From: Campylorhamphus procurvoides
Lineage: Eukaryota; Chordata; Aves; Passeriformes; Dendrocolaptidae
DNA: 64,000 nucleotides
Assembly: GCA_013396655.1 (NCBI GenBank)
Contig: WBMV01007734.1
Location: 124,001-188,000 of the forward strand
Direction: 5' to 3'
In this document: piece after piece, positions 23,401 through 36,258 of the stretch
How the letters are laid out: every line of letters starts with the position of its first letter
How positions within the stretch are numbered: position 1 is the first letter of the stretch
The notes under the pieces: generated by a model
The model's input: only the letters and a program-made list of their open reading frames with translations
What the model was told of the DNA's origin: nothing
The model's database searches: none
Position numbers and translations under genes: made by a program

Positions 23401-26400
23401 ACTGTAGAGGGGAAAAATAGAAATCCTGTTAAGAAATGATTAATAGTCAAATCACAGAGATGAAATACAAACTTCTAAAACTAATTAATTCATTATCTTA
23501 CCCTAACTCTCCAAACGACTGTAACAATTAGAGCCTAATTCCTAATGGCTGGGACAAAGAGGTGACATGTACCCTTGGAAGAGCTGAGGAACAAAACTTT
23601 TTGTGTTCCACTGGCTGTCCCTGAGTCTTCTTGCTCAGAAGGCAGAGCTCAGTAAAAAACAACATAGTGCTTTTGAGGCACAGCAATAAGATTTTTTCCT
23701 TGAATCAGCTGATGACCTTATCTGTTCACTCTGGCGCCTCTCAGCCTTCAAAGCATGAAAATGAGTTCAACATACATGACATCTGTATAATACTTCTCAC
23801 TGAATAAATGTGCTGTCAAGTATGTTGCTCAAGTTTCCATGTCTCTTTACAAAGCCATTCCTCGCCTGTGGAAAGCAAACTGCCTTCACCAGATGTGCAA
23901 GCCATGCCTTGCAAACATCACTCCTTCCACCAGTAACACTTATTTGATGCCATGAACACACAGGCACCAAGGAGCTGCAGCATGCTGGGTGCCATCCCAC
24001 ACCACAGCTCATCCCTACCTCTCCTCCCCAGATCAGAGGAACACGTCTGGGACCTTGGGCTTATTCAATGCCTCTGAAGAGCAAGGAAGAAAAGTCTGAC
24101 ATTTTTCTGGAAGAAACCCAGCACAGAAAGAATCCAATCACGATAACTGAAATTTGCAGCGAAGCAGGCAGAAGTAGGTCAGGCCTGATGCTATTTGCAG
24201 ACTGCTTTTCCAGACAGTAGGGAAAAGTCTAATTAGTGCAAGGGTTGAGGTTAATGTAGGTGGCTATGATGCCATATCACCCATTCTCAAGCAGACTTTT
24301 GTATTTGACCTCCCCCAGTGATGCCTGCATGCTCTCAGAGTTTACTGTAACATGAAGGGCTAATAAGCCATTCTTTCCCTATGTATTCCACCCAGGTAGC
24401 TGTTGCAAAGCCTTGGTGCTTGCATTATTCCTTTCTGCCCCCCTGCAACCAGGAAAGTTCCACACAGTCTATATCCACTAGGAAACTGAAGTCATGTTTT
24501 ATACTTTACATTCACCAACCATGTAAATGTCATGTTTGGGCTCAAGTCTGGTTTGATTTAAGACTCAATTTGTCTTCATAAAAGAAAGTTTACGGTTGTG
24601 CTTTCCTATTTGGCATATAATCAAAAGAGGGGTGTTAAAACCCTCCAGGAAGAGCCATGTCCAAAAACACTGAACTTAGACAATGGGGATAAGGAACCTT
24701 AAAACACAGTGTGGATATTTACCCCCAGCAAATTGAAGTGTCCAACCTTTGAAGCTCCTCTGTGTAGGCTTATATATAGCATCGAAGGTAATATTAACAA
24801 AGAACCATATGCTAATTGCCTTCCCGAGGAGCTCAGTGTGAGGGCTGCAATGTATTTTAACTCAAGAGAGCAGTTTGAAGGGCTGCCCCATTCCAGCTGC
24901 CTGCATGCATGGCAGAAAAGCAGTGAGGCTAATCCAAGCAGGCATCCTGCCTAGTAGTCTCAGGGTTATTTTCTCAGGTTATTTTCTGAGTGTGTTTTCT
25001 GGGATTGCAATGGTGTTACATCTTTGCAGTGCACTGGGGTGTGCTGTGGATATAGCAATAGCTTCTTGAGACACAGCTCACCCTGAACCAGAGATCACTC
25101 CTGTTTTCACCAGGAAGCTCCTGTTGCCCTCAGGAGACAGGATTTGATAAGCCTGGACTACATTTTGGGCTGAATGAATTAAAAATGGGTGATGTGTAAA
25201 TAAGTGGGTGTTAGTTCAGGTGTTACAAGGAGGTAATTAGGGTTTTGCAAAGAAGTAGATCCAAAATATGAAAGCCATAACTCCCAAGCATGGTTGGCAG
25301 ATGGGTCATTACCCTTCAAAAATTGCTGAAGCTTCAGTGCCGATACCAACTTCATGATCTACTTTGGTTTGTTATATATTTCTCAGATGTCACTGTGGTG
25401 TGTGTTTAAATAAGATTCCCATTCCAAAAAGTTCATTTATGTGGTATTTATATGGCAGAGACATCTGTCTCTTTCTTTTGTGAGCCTGGGTTCTGGTTTT
25501 GATTTAGTGTATAGGGTCCCTTTAGTGCCAAGAAAACGCTCTATTCCTCTCTGGCAGATAAATTCTGATGATTGCTCACATTCTGTTTTCTTATGAGAGG
25601 AGACATTTTAATATTGCCTTCTCATCCATCAAACCTCTTCTTCATCTCAGGGAGGCAAGTATTGTTTGGGAAGTGATTTCTTGTGTCATTTTCTAAAGGT
25701 GAATTCCTCCTGGCCACCACTTTTAATCATATTTTAATGACAAAGGGCTTGCAGAGGCATGATGTAATCAAAATATGTCTTTGCACATCTTCCCAAGGGT
25801 TTTGCCACAGTTGGACTCAGCCTGCTTTCCCTGTCCCTTGCCTAGCAATCCTGGAGAGGAAGGGAAGTGTGCTCTTCAAGCTGTATGTTTTGCAAGCTCA
25901 GAGTTGGCTACTCACTCAAAATGTAAAGCAGAATGTAATTCCTGGAATCTGTAAGTCTCACCTCAGGAAAAGATGTGTTTTTACATTCATAACCACCAAA
26001 GGCATTTAATTTCTTACAATGAGTCTGCAGTTCACAGTAAATAGCTATTTGTCCGCATGTCCAGGGAACAATAAGATTGCAAGTGCTTTCTGCTGGCAGG
26101 AATCAAGTATCTTGCTTTTGTCAGTAGGTATTTGATATGCAGGAGCAGCCACACAGATGGCAATAGCAGCCTTATACCACTCCTGTGCACCTGGGCCACC
26201 CCATGGGTGAGCAGTAGCAGGCTCTGGTTCTGCAGCCTCCAGAGACAGGTGACACCAAACACTGCTGTTCTTAAACAAGTGAAAAATACTGAGGCTAGGG
26301 ACAACCAGAAATGTGCTTCAGCACAGTTTGTGTCTGGGTTGCATCTATTTTTCTTCTGTCAGGCTCCATTTTAGGCACTTTGAGCAAAGCATCTTTTTTG

Positions 26401-26790
26401 TGTATTGCATTTTCTAGACAATGGTGTGTTTGACTCAGGAATCAGAGCTCGTGCTGGCTACTGGCCAGGAATTACAGAGAGTACAGTTAGTGGGTAGTCA
26501 GTCCTTAAACAATATTGAAAAAAACTACCTTTGTTTCTGAATCTCAGTGCTTCGTGCCTTGGCCAGTGCTGGAGGAAGGGCACTTGGGCCTCGGGAGGTG
26601 TCAGGAGGCATCACTGGCTGCAGAGGTGCATCTAAGAAGTGTGTCGCTCATTCTTCACCACCCCACTAGTAGCTGGTGAGGATCAGTGTGACAGAAGAAC
26701 TTGAAATATTTTGCTGCTGCATCCTTTGATCTCTTTTTTGCTGCTCTTTTTCAGCCCCACTGCAAATAAAGCCCTGAACTTTATTCCTCT
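20481..26790. other. Unique noncoding DNA, no gene seen
   Basis: The stretch holds an 18-nt perfect palindrome (22345-22362) and long AT-rich parts (22.3-23.5 kb). Frames such as 20606-21121 plus (171 codons) are Ser/Cys/His-rich, overlap other frames on both strands and have no domain. No retroelement signature is visible. Confidence 0.5.
22345..22362. repeat. Perfect 18-nt palindrome CACACATATATATGTGTG
   Basis: An alternating purine-pyrimidine palindrome (CA/TA/TG steps) that can form a cruciform or left-handed DNA in principle. It is most simply a short compound microsatellite. Confidence 0.85.
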
Positions 26791-26823
26791 CTTAACCCTA
26801 AACCTAATTTTAACCCTAAACCA
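26791..26823 (-). repeat. Degenerate CCCTAA telomere-like motif
   Basis: The plus strand shows CTTAACCCTAAACCTAATTT followed by TAACCCTAAACC: two near-canonical CCCTAA units with intervening degenerate copies. It is too short and impure to be a telomere. It is a candidate interstitial telomeric-like repeat. Confidence 0.5.
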
Positions 26824-27033
26824 GCTGGGGTTGAACTGGCCATTACTCATACAAAATACTTCTCACAGCTACCATCTCTGAAGCCTCTGCTCCCCTTTTT
26901 CAACCCCATTCCAGCCTCACTGCTCTGGAAGTACTGGCATCTCTTTCTTTCAATGCTGATCCTAAACATGGGTTGAGTTCTCCCAGACTTGCATTAGAAA
27001 AAAAAAAATTGCAGGCTTTCTTTTCCCCTAGCG

Positions 27034-27112
27034 ATAGGGCTAGAGAAGGGTTAGCATTAGGGATAGATGTAGAGTAATGGTCAGAAATGGGTTAGGGTTT
27101 AGAATAGGGTTG
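27034..27112 (+). repeat. Degenerate TTAGGG telomere-like tract
   Basis: Within about 80 nt the plus strand has GGGTTAG, ATTAGGG, GGGTTAGGGTTTAG and ATAGGGTTG units separated by short spacers. It faces the opposite way to the CCCTAA motif 210 nt upstream. It may be an eroded telomere-derived or satellite-like repeat. Confidence 0.5.
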
Positions 27113-29829
27113 ATGGAAGAGGAAAGCTCTTGCTTTGCCTAGTGAAATACTGCTTTTGGACAGGTTCCTAGTGGCTTCCTTGCTACTAAGATCCCCTGGG
27201 AAAATCCCCTTCCAGTACCCTGCAAGGAGATGATTATTTCATAAGAGAATGAGGTGGTGCATTCCCGTAAAAAATAACTTGTTTCCTGGTTTTGTTCCAA
27301 GTACAGATGAAGCACAGATAGATTTATTATGCTGCCTTGTAAGCCTTCATTTGAGCATTGGTCACTTCATCTTAAGCCATTTTTCTTTCTACATTGCCCC
27401 TTTCCTGGCCCCGGGCACAGAGAGCTGTGAAGGGCACCCGGACAGGGAGCTTGTGCACATCAGCGCAAGGTTGGTGGAGCAATTCTGTGCTCCCTGACTC
27501 TGCAGAACAGCTTTGTGTGCAACTGCTTTGCTTGATCAAAACAGGTCTAGTATGATTATGCTGGGCTGAATGCTCCCAAGAACGGTATTCCGACTACAGC
27601 AGTGACTGAGATGCTTATGCTGTAACATCCCTGAGGGTGTAAGTATTTGGGGAGCAGAGGTTTCTCTTACGGTACAAAACCCTTCTCTGAGCATAGTGAC
27701 TGAGAAAACAACAAATGGAAATGTGAAAAGTGTATTAACACAATCACAGCAGGCTGCATCTCTTCCCCCACAGGTGCTGGGAAAAAAAATAAATCTGAAT
27801 AGAGGGGGCTGGATTTCTTCCATCTGCACTGAAGAACAAGTGCACAGTCCTGAACCCAGCATGGTGACATGCTGTAGGCAGTGTTGGAAAGCCAGCTGTT
27901 GCCATGTCATATCTGTTTTTCCCTTATTCTTGCAGGTCATCAGACTCTTTGGATTTTGCAAACAGGCTCCCTTGTTTTGTTTTTTTTTTTGGTGTGTTTT
28001 CATAATAACCCATATGAGCGCTTTGGTAGATTGCCACTGTGATTTTTTCCACTTAGGTAATTGTTTTTTGATACTTCAGTTCTGAAGTGCCATAAAACCT
28101 AGATTAATAGTATAATGGCAATTTGGAGAGCTGTGACATACACGCAGTAGGTGTCCATGAAGTACAATTACAATACTGAGCTAATCAGTACTGCATTCAA
28201 TTGACTAAATTCTCACCTTTTAAATGGCAGTAAAAAACCCTCCACATAAGAAAAATTAAGAATGATGCAAATGCAGGGAAAAGTCAAGGCTAGTTCATCT
28301 ATTTCAATGGGCAATGTGTCAGCGCTGTCCTGTTGATTAAAGCCACTACTATTATTACACACCACGCTTCCCAGCTCTTGCAGGTTTAAGGGCACAGGAA
28401 GGTAACACACAGCTCCTAGTGGATGAGTTTAGGATGGGATGGGCATAGATGGTGCATGGGAGTTGGCAGGGATGCTGGATACTCACACCCTCAACATCAC
28501 CCAGGTAAAGTTGCTTTCTTTGAGACCTACTTCACCAATTTTCATACAAGGTATGGATGATGCACGTCTTGCATTTCTATACACCATCTCTAAAGATCTT
28601 AGACTTTTTAAAATGGGCTTCCTTAACCTCGCATGTCACATCAGTACATGCTCAGCAAATCTGAAAGTAGAATGCACATCAGATAGTTCAAACAAGTCTT
28701 GGCTGACCTCAAAGAGTACATTAGGTTTAAAGGGAAAAAATGTTGCCTCCTTGACTCATTTCTTAGGGTTTTTTTCTATTTTAATTTTAAATTTTGTGTC
28801 AAAACAGAGTAACTGTCAGAAAATGTCCCCCTCCACCTGTCTCTCTTCCAAATATTGCCTGTATTCAAGACACAATGGTGCGGAGTGACCCTAATGAAGT
28901 TTTATCTCTTGATATATAAGAACTTTATTCATGCTAAGCAGCAGTTTTAGCGTAGTGGTTGTGGCCATGCCAGGCACACTGGCTGCTCTTTAGCTATTGC
29001 ACTCATTCTGCACTGTTGACCAGCCGCTGTCCCAGCTCTGCTGCTCTAAAGCATTTGAGACCTTATTAGCAGGTCATCACTCAATATATGGACACTCATT
29101 TCTTTGCTAGCTTTCCATCTCTGTGCCCAGAGAGACCCTTGAAATTCAAATACCCCCCATGATTTTTGATCACAGGCACTCTCTGCCCGTGAGTGAGGTG
29201 GCATAGACAAAATAATCCTTGGTGTCCAAACCCTCCATTTCAGAATTTTCTGAACTCCAGTGGCATAGGGCTCTATTGTGAAAATCGACTAAGAAAGGCT
29301 TCACTGAGTTAAGCACATCAAGAGAAAATAAAGAATGAGGCCCTGGTTTCATCCACAGAAGCTGTCATGATTTATTTGCTGTCACTTGAATCTCCATTAA
29401 AAGGCTTGCTGCGACTTCACCAATTTCTTTCCGTTCTGATTGTCTCATCCTCTGCTGATATTTGAGGCCTGGCTTGTTATATCTGAATTTGAAAGATACG
29501 TAGCCACCCGAGCCTGGCAGCATGCTAGCATTAACTTCTCCTACCCGATGGGCTTTTGCTGGTCCTTTATGGAAGATGAAAACGGATGAATCAACTTCAG
29601 AGGCTTTCTGGATTGCACAAAACCCATCCTTCTTCCTACCCAAGTAAAGCAAGAAGTCCTGCTAATGAACCCATCGAAGGAGGGCTCTGTCTGCTGCTCT
29701 GTGGCAACCACATCCAGAGCAGCTGTGAACTTTTTGAGCAGCCATTTCTAATTTGGGAAGCCTCAGATTTATGTAGCCATTTTCTTGTTTTAAAAGAAGA
29801 AGTCAATACGTATTCACAGTTTGACCCCC
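27113..29829. other. Noncoding DNA; one pair of in-frame open stretches noted
   Basis: No gene is supported. On the minus strand, 29652 to 29170 is open in one frame apart from a single TGA at 29365-29367, giving about 95 and 60 codons with mixed, protein-like composition. I recognise no family in it. Frames at 27536-28003 minus and 28439-28888 plus are larger but low in coding character. Confidence 0.4.
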
Positions 29830-30070
29830 ATTAAGGGCTAAAGTGATGCCACGTTTCACCAGGAGAACGTTAATGCTATCAATTTTTCAGCTTTCCTACT
29901 ATATTTTCAGCGTGTCATGTCCCTTCATATTTAGCATGTGCTGAGGGACCACTGGAATTCAATTACTGCCGGTCACTGCTGTTTATATTGATTTATAGAT
30001 CATCCATTTTGACAAGTTCATTGCCAAGCTTTAATATGCCTTAATAGCTTTATTGTTTATTAATAGTAAT
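29830..30070. promoter_or_regulatory. Candidate conserved noncoding block
   Basis: The stretch is AT-rich and non-repetitive, with words such as TTGACAAGTTCATTGCCAAG, TTTATTGTTTATTAATAG (fork-head-like TTGTTTA and homeodomain-like TTAATA) and CAATTACTG. It contains no retroelement or simple repeat. Texture resembles vertebrate developmental enhancers, but conservation has not been measured, so this is inference. Confidence 0.3.
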
Positions 30071-33000
30071 GCAGTGGTCCAATCTCCAGCCTGCATTAAA
30101 TGTCAGCCCTTTCTTTCAGTGGCGGGCTGTGGGCTGCGGAGGATTGGCAAGCAGGTGGCCACGACCGACTCCACCCGCCTCCTCCTGCCCAAATGCCACT
30201 GGCATCAATTCCTTTTCGTAACAGCCTCCACAGATTTCCTTCAGCACCTCCAGTAAGGAATTAATATGAGATTTGTCTAAGAGTTGCTTGTCAGGAGGAC
30301 TAATGTGCCCAGTTTTGCCAACGGGGTTTTGGCAGTGCTGCTGTGAGTGGCACTGCTGGTGCTGTGGTGCCTCCAGGCACAGGGGAGCCCTGGCAGACAC
30401 CACGCCTGGCTCGGCACACAGACCACACCGCACCCTAAAAACAAGGTGGATTAACACTGCCACTGGTTAGCATAGCTGAACAGAGTAACATAACCAAGAC
30501 TATTATGGGGAATACGGAGGTGAAAAGTGTATGTGCATCACGGGGCTTTTTTTATGTCAAGCTATGTAGGGTTTTATAATGAGGGCAGAGTTCACTGGCA
30601 ATTATTGCTTAGGAAACTTTCCATGGATAGCTATTTTTCTTTCTTTTCTTGCCAACTGGATATTTGAAATATCAATTTACCATAGGAAAAATCCTCCTCA
30701 AAAGCAGGAGTCCCCAGGCACCATAGGTCAGGGCTATTTCAATGCAACTGTGCTGTAAGAAAAAGGAATGTCCTCAATAGTAATATAATGTCTTGTATTT
30801 CTTGGGCATAAGCTGTTGCACATTGGTAGGATACGAGATGAACAGTAGCACATTTCTGACTATTTTCTGCCTATAAACACACCGGCTACATTTTTCAAAT
30901 GAGGCTGTAGCTGTTCCTCCACGTGTGGGTTTGTGTGCTTTCCCCACATCACTGTCAGCCGCCTTTGCAGTGCTGAGCACAGCGCTTTGTTTTTCAGGGC
31001 TGTTTGCAATCCCTGGGTGTAGCAGAAGAGCGCTGATGCAGCTCTGGGGTGCAGGGCTGAACAGTTTACCCAAGCTGGGGAAACATGAGGTGCAAATCCT
31101 TTCCCATAAAGCAGCCATCAGCAGCTCAGGTTCCATCACGCAGCATTGCTCTCTCCTGTGAGCTGCTGACAATGGCAGCCAAGGACTCTTTGCTTTCAAG
31201 ACCCTTCCAGAAAGGTTCCTCCTTCCCAATATCTTGCTCAGCAGTGCTGAGCACCTTCAGAGAAATAAAATGATGTGCTCATTTCTGCCTTGGTTTGCTG
31301 CATTTCCCCAGGAGCATGAGTTCATATATTCCTCTCGCCTTGACTAAAATAATGAGAAATGTACAGCACTTACATTCTGTCTTTCTCACACACACACACA
31401 AAAATACATACATAGATGTATTTAAAGAGACAGCTTAAAACTTAAGTTAAAGCTCAGGAAAAACAACTAAAGGTGACTTTTTTTTTCCTCCCTCAAATTC
31501 AGTTTTCAAAGTGAATTCAGAGGGAGTTGCCACTTTGGCTGATGAGATGTGACCTGTTTTAATCACTGCTGTCCACTGTCAGGTATGTCAGGCAATTTAG
31601 CTTCAGGTGCATAATGGCAAATTATTATAGAGACAGAATGATTTTAAGTTTCTAGACAGTGGGAGCATTCCCAGAATCCATTACTGCCTGATTAAATTAC
31701 TAAGATTTCTGTGTGTGAAGGTTTTGTACAGCAGCATGTAATCCACGAGAGTAACTAATCATATCATATTGATTTAGATGCTGCTAGAAAGGGAAATCTA
31801 ATTGTAATACTGTGAAAGCTTCTTGGGGAATCTGTACTAATGATTGCATTTGTAATCCCATTTGCAGGTGAAAGTTCTGAAGCACAGCTGTGAGATGAAT
31901 AGCAATGCCGACGGTTTGGACACAGCCCTGCAAAATCAGGTCGCAAAAGATGAAACAAGTAGAGGTTGTCCTCATGACTTAGCAGCAAGTTTACATCCTT
32001 CTGGTTTTCTCCACAGATGCTTCCTGGGACTTACACAAAAAAAAGAATGTGAGCAAAAGGTAAAAGGTAAAGATGAGAAAGGAGGGAGAATTCAGCCCCC
32101 CCATCCGGCTTTAACTTCAGAGTCCATCCCAGGGGCCAACACTGTGGTCTGAGCTCTGCCGGTGTTTTGCAGGGACACCACTTCTTTGCTCTCTTCTTTT
32201 TATCTGAGGACAAACACATTTGAAAAGCATTTTTCATTCAGGGAAATGAAATGCTCACCTGATTTTCATTAAAATTATTTATTGTTTCTTTCTTCTTCTT
32301 TAAATACAAATGTCTACAGTGCTTCTTTGGTGTTTGATGATTGCCAGCAACTTGACCTTTGATCTGCCTTGACCTTTCATGTCTGTGCTCTGCCAATATT
32401 ATCCTTCCTATTTTTTCCCTTTCTGGAATATGTGGGCTATTAACATGTGAATTATATGAAGTGCTTTTTATCTTTCCTCTTTGTGGTACTATTGCAGAGC
32501 TGTATAAATATAAAAACATAATGTGATGAATTGCTTAGCTCACTTACTGTCATGGGAATTTTGTAGCTGTTGTTTTTTCACTTTTCTGACCTGTTTATAA
32601 AGAAATATAAATAATTCTGTCAAGAGAACCCTTGCATCTCTTGGATACACCAGAGCTTGTGAGGTGGTTTGATGGGAGAAGAGCTGCTCCCCAGGCTTTG
32701 ACAAGGTCTTGAAACACTTGTGTAGGCCAGGTGCAGCAAGCCTTCAGTTTGGGAGACAGGTCCCTTCAAGACACTCAAACTCCCCTTCCAAAATGCAAAG
32801 GGTTCAGCTCACTTTCCCTCTTTGGCTTCTGCCGGCTTGTGATTTTTGAGGACCAAATAGCCATGTCCTTTTAAAGGTGAGCTTGGTTTTGACTCTGAAT
32901 TAGTGACTGCTTTTGGAGAACTGTGGAAGATACTCTTATCCTTCCACTGGCAGCTGACTCTGACAGATGCCAGCCTGGTTTTCACAACCCTGTGCCCTCT

Positions 33001-36000
33001 CCTGCTCATCCTGCAAACCACATCAGAGAAGCCTGCAAAACACCAGGGCTACACGTGTTGCCACCCCCTGGCTGAGCATTCCGATGGGATGAAGAGCAAG
33101 CCATGGGGCAGGGATTTTCCTGAGGAGCCAGCCCAAAGCAGGACTAAAGACAACAGATCTAAACCACAAATTTCATCGTCATTCTTCCTGCAGATGCTCT
33201 GCAAACTCACCAAGTCCTGCTGTGCATCTCAGTTTGTGAAAATTAGGGCAGTGGCCCACCTGCCCCTCCCTGCAGTGGTTCAGTGCTTCCCAGTTTGCTC
33301 TTTTAGTCTGTGCTTTGGGTGAGCAGGCACAAGGCAGAATAAACTTGGGCTCTGGGCAGATGCTGCCTGGATCCAAACAGGTTTTAAACTTTTTTTTACG
33401 GTGAGACATTCATTACTTCTATTGCAATGTATTTTCTTCCACAGTTCAGGTGTCATTTAATCCCATTCACGACAGAGATATTCTGAGTAACACAGAAGAC
33501 ATAAGAAAACCTTGGGAGTTTAAAATAAGCCCCTATATCGTTCCTAGTCATAAACAGACACTTCCTTTGAATTGGGGAGACCAACAAAACTGAAAATTAG
33601 CTAAACACAATTTAGATAGCCTTTAAGATATTCAGTTATGTATAGGAAAGTATTTTACATGAATGTTTAATGGGTGACTCCTATACTGTCCATTAGGTGT
33701 CAGTAAAACCCAGGGGTGTTTACTTAATGTAAAGCCCCCTCAAGGTTTTACGTAGCATTTGAATTTGGGATAAACTAGAGTTTGCTTCCTTGATAGGTAT
33801 GCAAAAGTCTAAATGCCTTGGAAAGTCATGTTGTGGGTGATTATTTTTGGTTGTATGGATTCCCAAAAGCTGTGAATCATGTTTCTGAAAAGGGTTTGTG
33901 ACCAAAGTCAGTTTCTGAGGCTGGTATGATCCCTGCCAGGCAGGTACAGAATGAGATGGAAGGAAAGAAGCATACAGGCAAACAAGCCTTGTTCATGTGC
34001 TGTGATCCCGTACTCAAGGACCACAGTAAATGTGTCATTAAAATATATTACACTAAAAATATACACAGATATTCTGCATCACTGAATTCTTCCTGGGGAA
34101 CCATGCAGCAGTGCCCCAGATACCTGCTCAACAATGGGAAATAATAATAAGAGCATTTAATGAAATAATTTAAGTTAAATAACATTTAATACAGGATCAT
34201 CCGATTCTGCCTTACTGTGAAATTGTGGCCTCTTTTCCACCATTATATGAGATGCACTTTCCAAAAGTGTCAGATTTCCCTGACAGAGATTTCCTCGAGG
34301 TCTGAAAAACGCAGAGCAGATAGAGATGCTTTAATGAATGCAGTCTCTTCTACTCTATTGTATTACTTTCTCATTTTTTTCTGTGCTGCAAAAAAATCAG
34401 TAGTGAGACTGGGACTCTCAAAGTGATGTTGCCATCCATCCAACCATTTCAGTTTCTCTGGAGATTGCTCCATGTCTATCAATCTCTAAGTGGGTTGAGG
34501 GTTTAAGCTTACATGCTGCCATCAACTCAGCTGCCTCCCTATCAGCTGGCAGATCTGCAATCTGAGCTATCCTCTTTCTGATTTGATTTGCACGCTTCCC
34601 AGTCTTTTGGCTGTGATGCACACTTAGTAGGTGTCTGAGGACTATTTTCCAGCTCACATCAGAGCCCAGCTGTGCTCTCTACAGAGGTAACACGCATAGA
34701 GGAGTATGAGCCACTCCATACCTTGCTGAGCTATCCTGGACTGGACTTTCCTTATATATCCTCCACACCATTGTAGCAATTCCCAGGCTACAAACAGGGA
34801 TTTTTGATTCACAACACTGGAGGGACTGAGAAAAGCTGTGATTAAGGGTAAACAGAGTATATATATATATACAAAATGCAGTAAGTATAAGACTGAAGGA
34901 AGCATAAGGGTTCCAGAAGTGGGCTCGTTCTTTTGCCCACACAGCCAGAAGGCATGGTCCACCCATGCTGGCATTTTCAAAGCTGTTCCTGTTTCTTTCT
35001 TCCTCTGCCCAGCTTATGACAATGGCAGGTTCAAACTGTGACGATGCTGCCACTGCCCAAAGCTGTTCAGAGACCAAGTGCAAGGCAATGAACAAAAATC
35101 TTGAGTCAGAAGTTTTTGGGATGGATGTGTGTGCAGTTGGAGGGGTGGCATCCTCCAGAGCATGTGGACCTGCTTGCCCACAAGGCAGCATGGGATCTGC
35201 AGAAAAGACATCCAGTGCGGTCTGGTTTCACACCCTAAGTTGGAGGACACCAGCAGAGTCTGACTCTGTGCCAAAAGCCAGAGGGCACCATTCACACTGG
35301 GATGGAAGTTGCCCAGTTGAGAAAAGCAACTGCTCTCCCCTTACCAGCCTTAACCTTCTGGTCTTCACCCCAGCTAATACTGATCCAAATCCATGTCCCT
35401 GAAGGCACTTTTGCATGGTGCCTGAGGTTTCTTAAACAGCAGTCAAAAAAAAATGTTCCATCAAAAATCCCAAATCTAAAAGAGATGAAATCCTATAAAC
35501 ACAAACTGCTGAGCATGGACCAGTTCTCCTTTATCACTGCTGAAGCCATAAGGGGCAGTCTTGCTGCAGCAGGGTGGCATGCACAGGGCACCCCTGGCTG
35601 CAAGATTGCTTGGTGAAGACAGCCATGTCAACCACTTTTTCTGGAGTTCCTGCTGTGTTACTTCTCAGACAAAGAGGATTACTCCCATTTCATGCTCAGT
35701 TTGCATATTTGGGTTTTTTTTTTCAGAAAGGTAAAGTGGGGTTTTTTTGTTTGTTTTTGTTTGGGTTTTTTTTTAATGCACTTCACTGTAATTAATCTCT
35801 AGCACAGATATATGCTTTCTTGTACTATGTTTCTGTTTCACAGTATATTCAGGTTTTATATCTCAGTCAACATATTACCTCCATCTGAAAAAGAATTATT
35901 TCTGTAATCAGATTAGTGCTGAATTTATACTGAGTCTGAAGTACAGCTTTACTCACTTGATTATTCTGTTTGCTATAAATGCTGGGAATAAATTCCAAGA

Positions 36001-36233
36001 GAGCGAATCAAGCAATTTATTTTTTTACTACCCTTATACATATTTCTACTTATTTGCCATGTACCTTTCCTACACCAGCTCTAGTTGTACAAAGTAGACA
36101 AAAAAAGGATCCTTAGCAAGACTGCAGGACCTAGCTGAATGCTGATATAAGAGCTTTAAACAATTTTTGCAGTAGAAAACTCCTTAAGTTTCCATGAACT
36201 TTCTTCTGAGGTAAGAGCTGGGAGGATTTTGGC
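30071..36233. other. Unique noncoding DNA, no gene seen
   Basis: A GC-richer patch at 30.1-30.45 kb and an AT-rich, enhancer-like patch at 31.58-31.87 kb lie in otherwise ordinary sequence. Small simple repeats occur: a CA run (about 31387-31401) and a TA run (34859-34871). The longest frame (34679-35191 minus, 170 codons) overlaps frames on the other strand and has no domain. A T-rich stretch with TTTGTTTG words lies at 35.71-35.78 kb. Confidence 0.5.
34859..34871. repeat. Short (TA)n microsatellite
   Basis: About six TA units between AACAGAG and CAAAATGC. A minor simple repeat. Confidence 0.8.
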
Positions 36234-36258
36234 TTTTTTTTTTTTTTTCACACACACA
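36234..36258. repeat. Poly(T) followed by (CA)n
   Basis: Fifteen T residues run directly into CACACACACA. If read on the minus strand this resembles a poly(A) run, but no upstream retroelement or processed gene copy is recognisable. Confidence 0.85.

Noticed and set aside
27536..28003. 155-codon minus-strand open frame as a gene
   Set aside because: No domain and a complementary plus-strand frame of similar length; T-rich tract translates to Lys/Gln run.
28945..28975. tRNA-like words (TAGTGGTTGTGGCC)
   Set aside because: Resembles a tRNA D-arm but no B box, anticodon stem or acceptor stem follows.
34679..35191. 170-codon minus-strand open frame as a gene
   Set aside because: Overlapped by several frames on the other strand; includes a translated TA microsatellite (Ile-Tyr run); no family similarity.
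36234..36258. Poly(A) tail of a processed pseudogene on the minus strand
   Set aside because: No gene-derived sequence next to it; it merges directly with a CA repeat.
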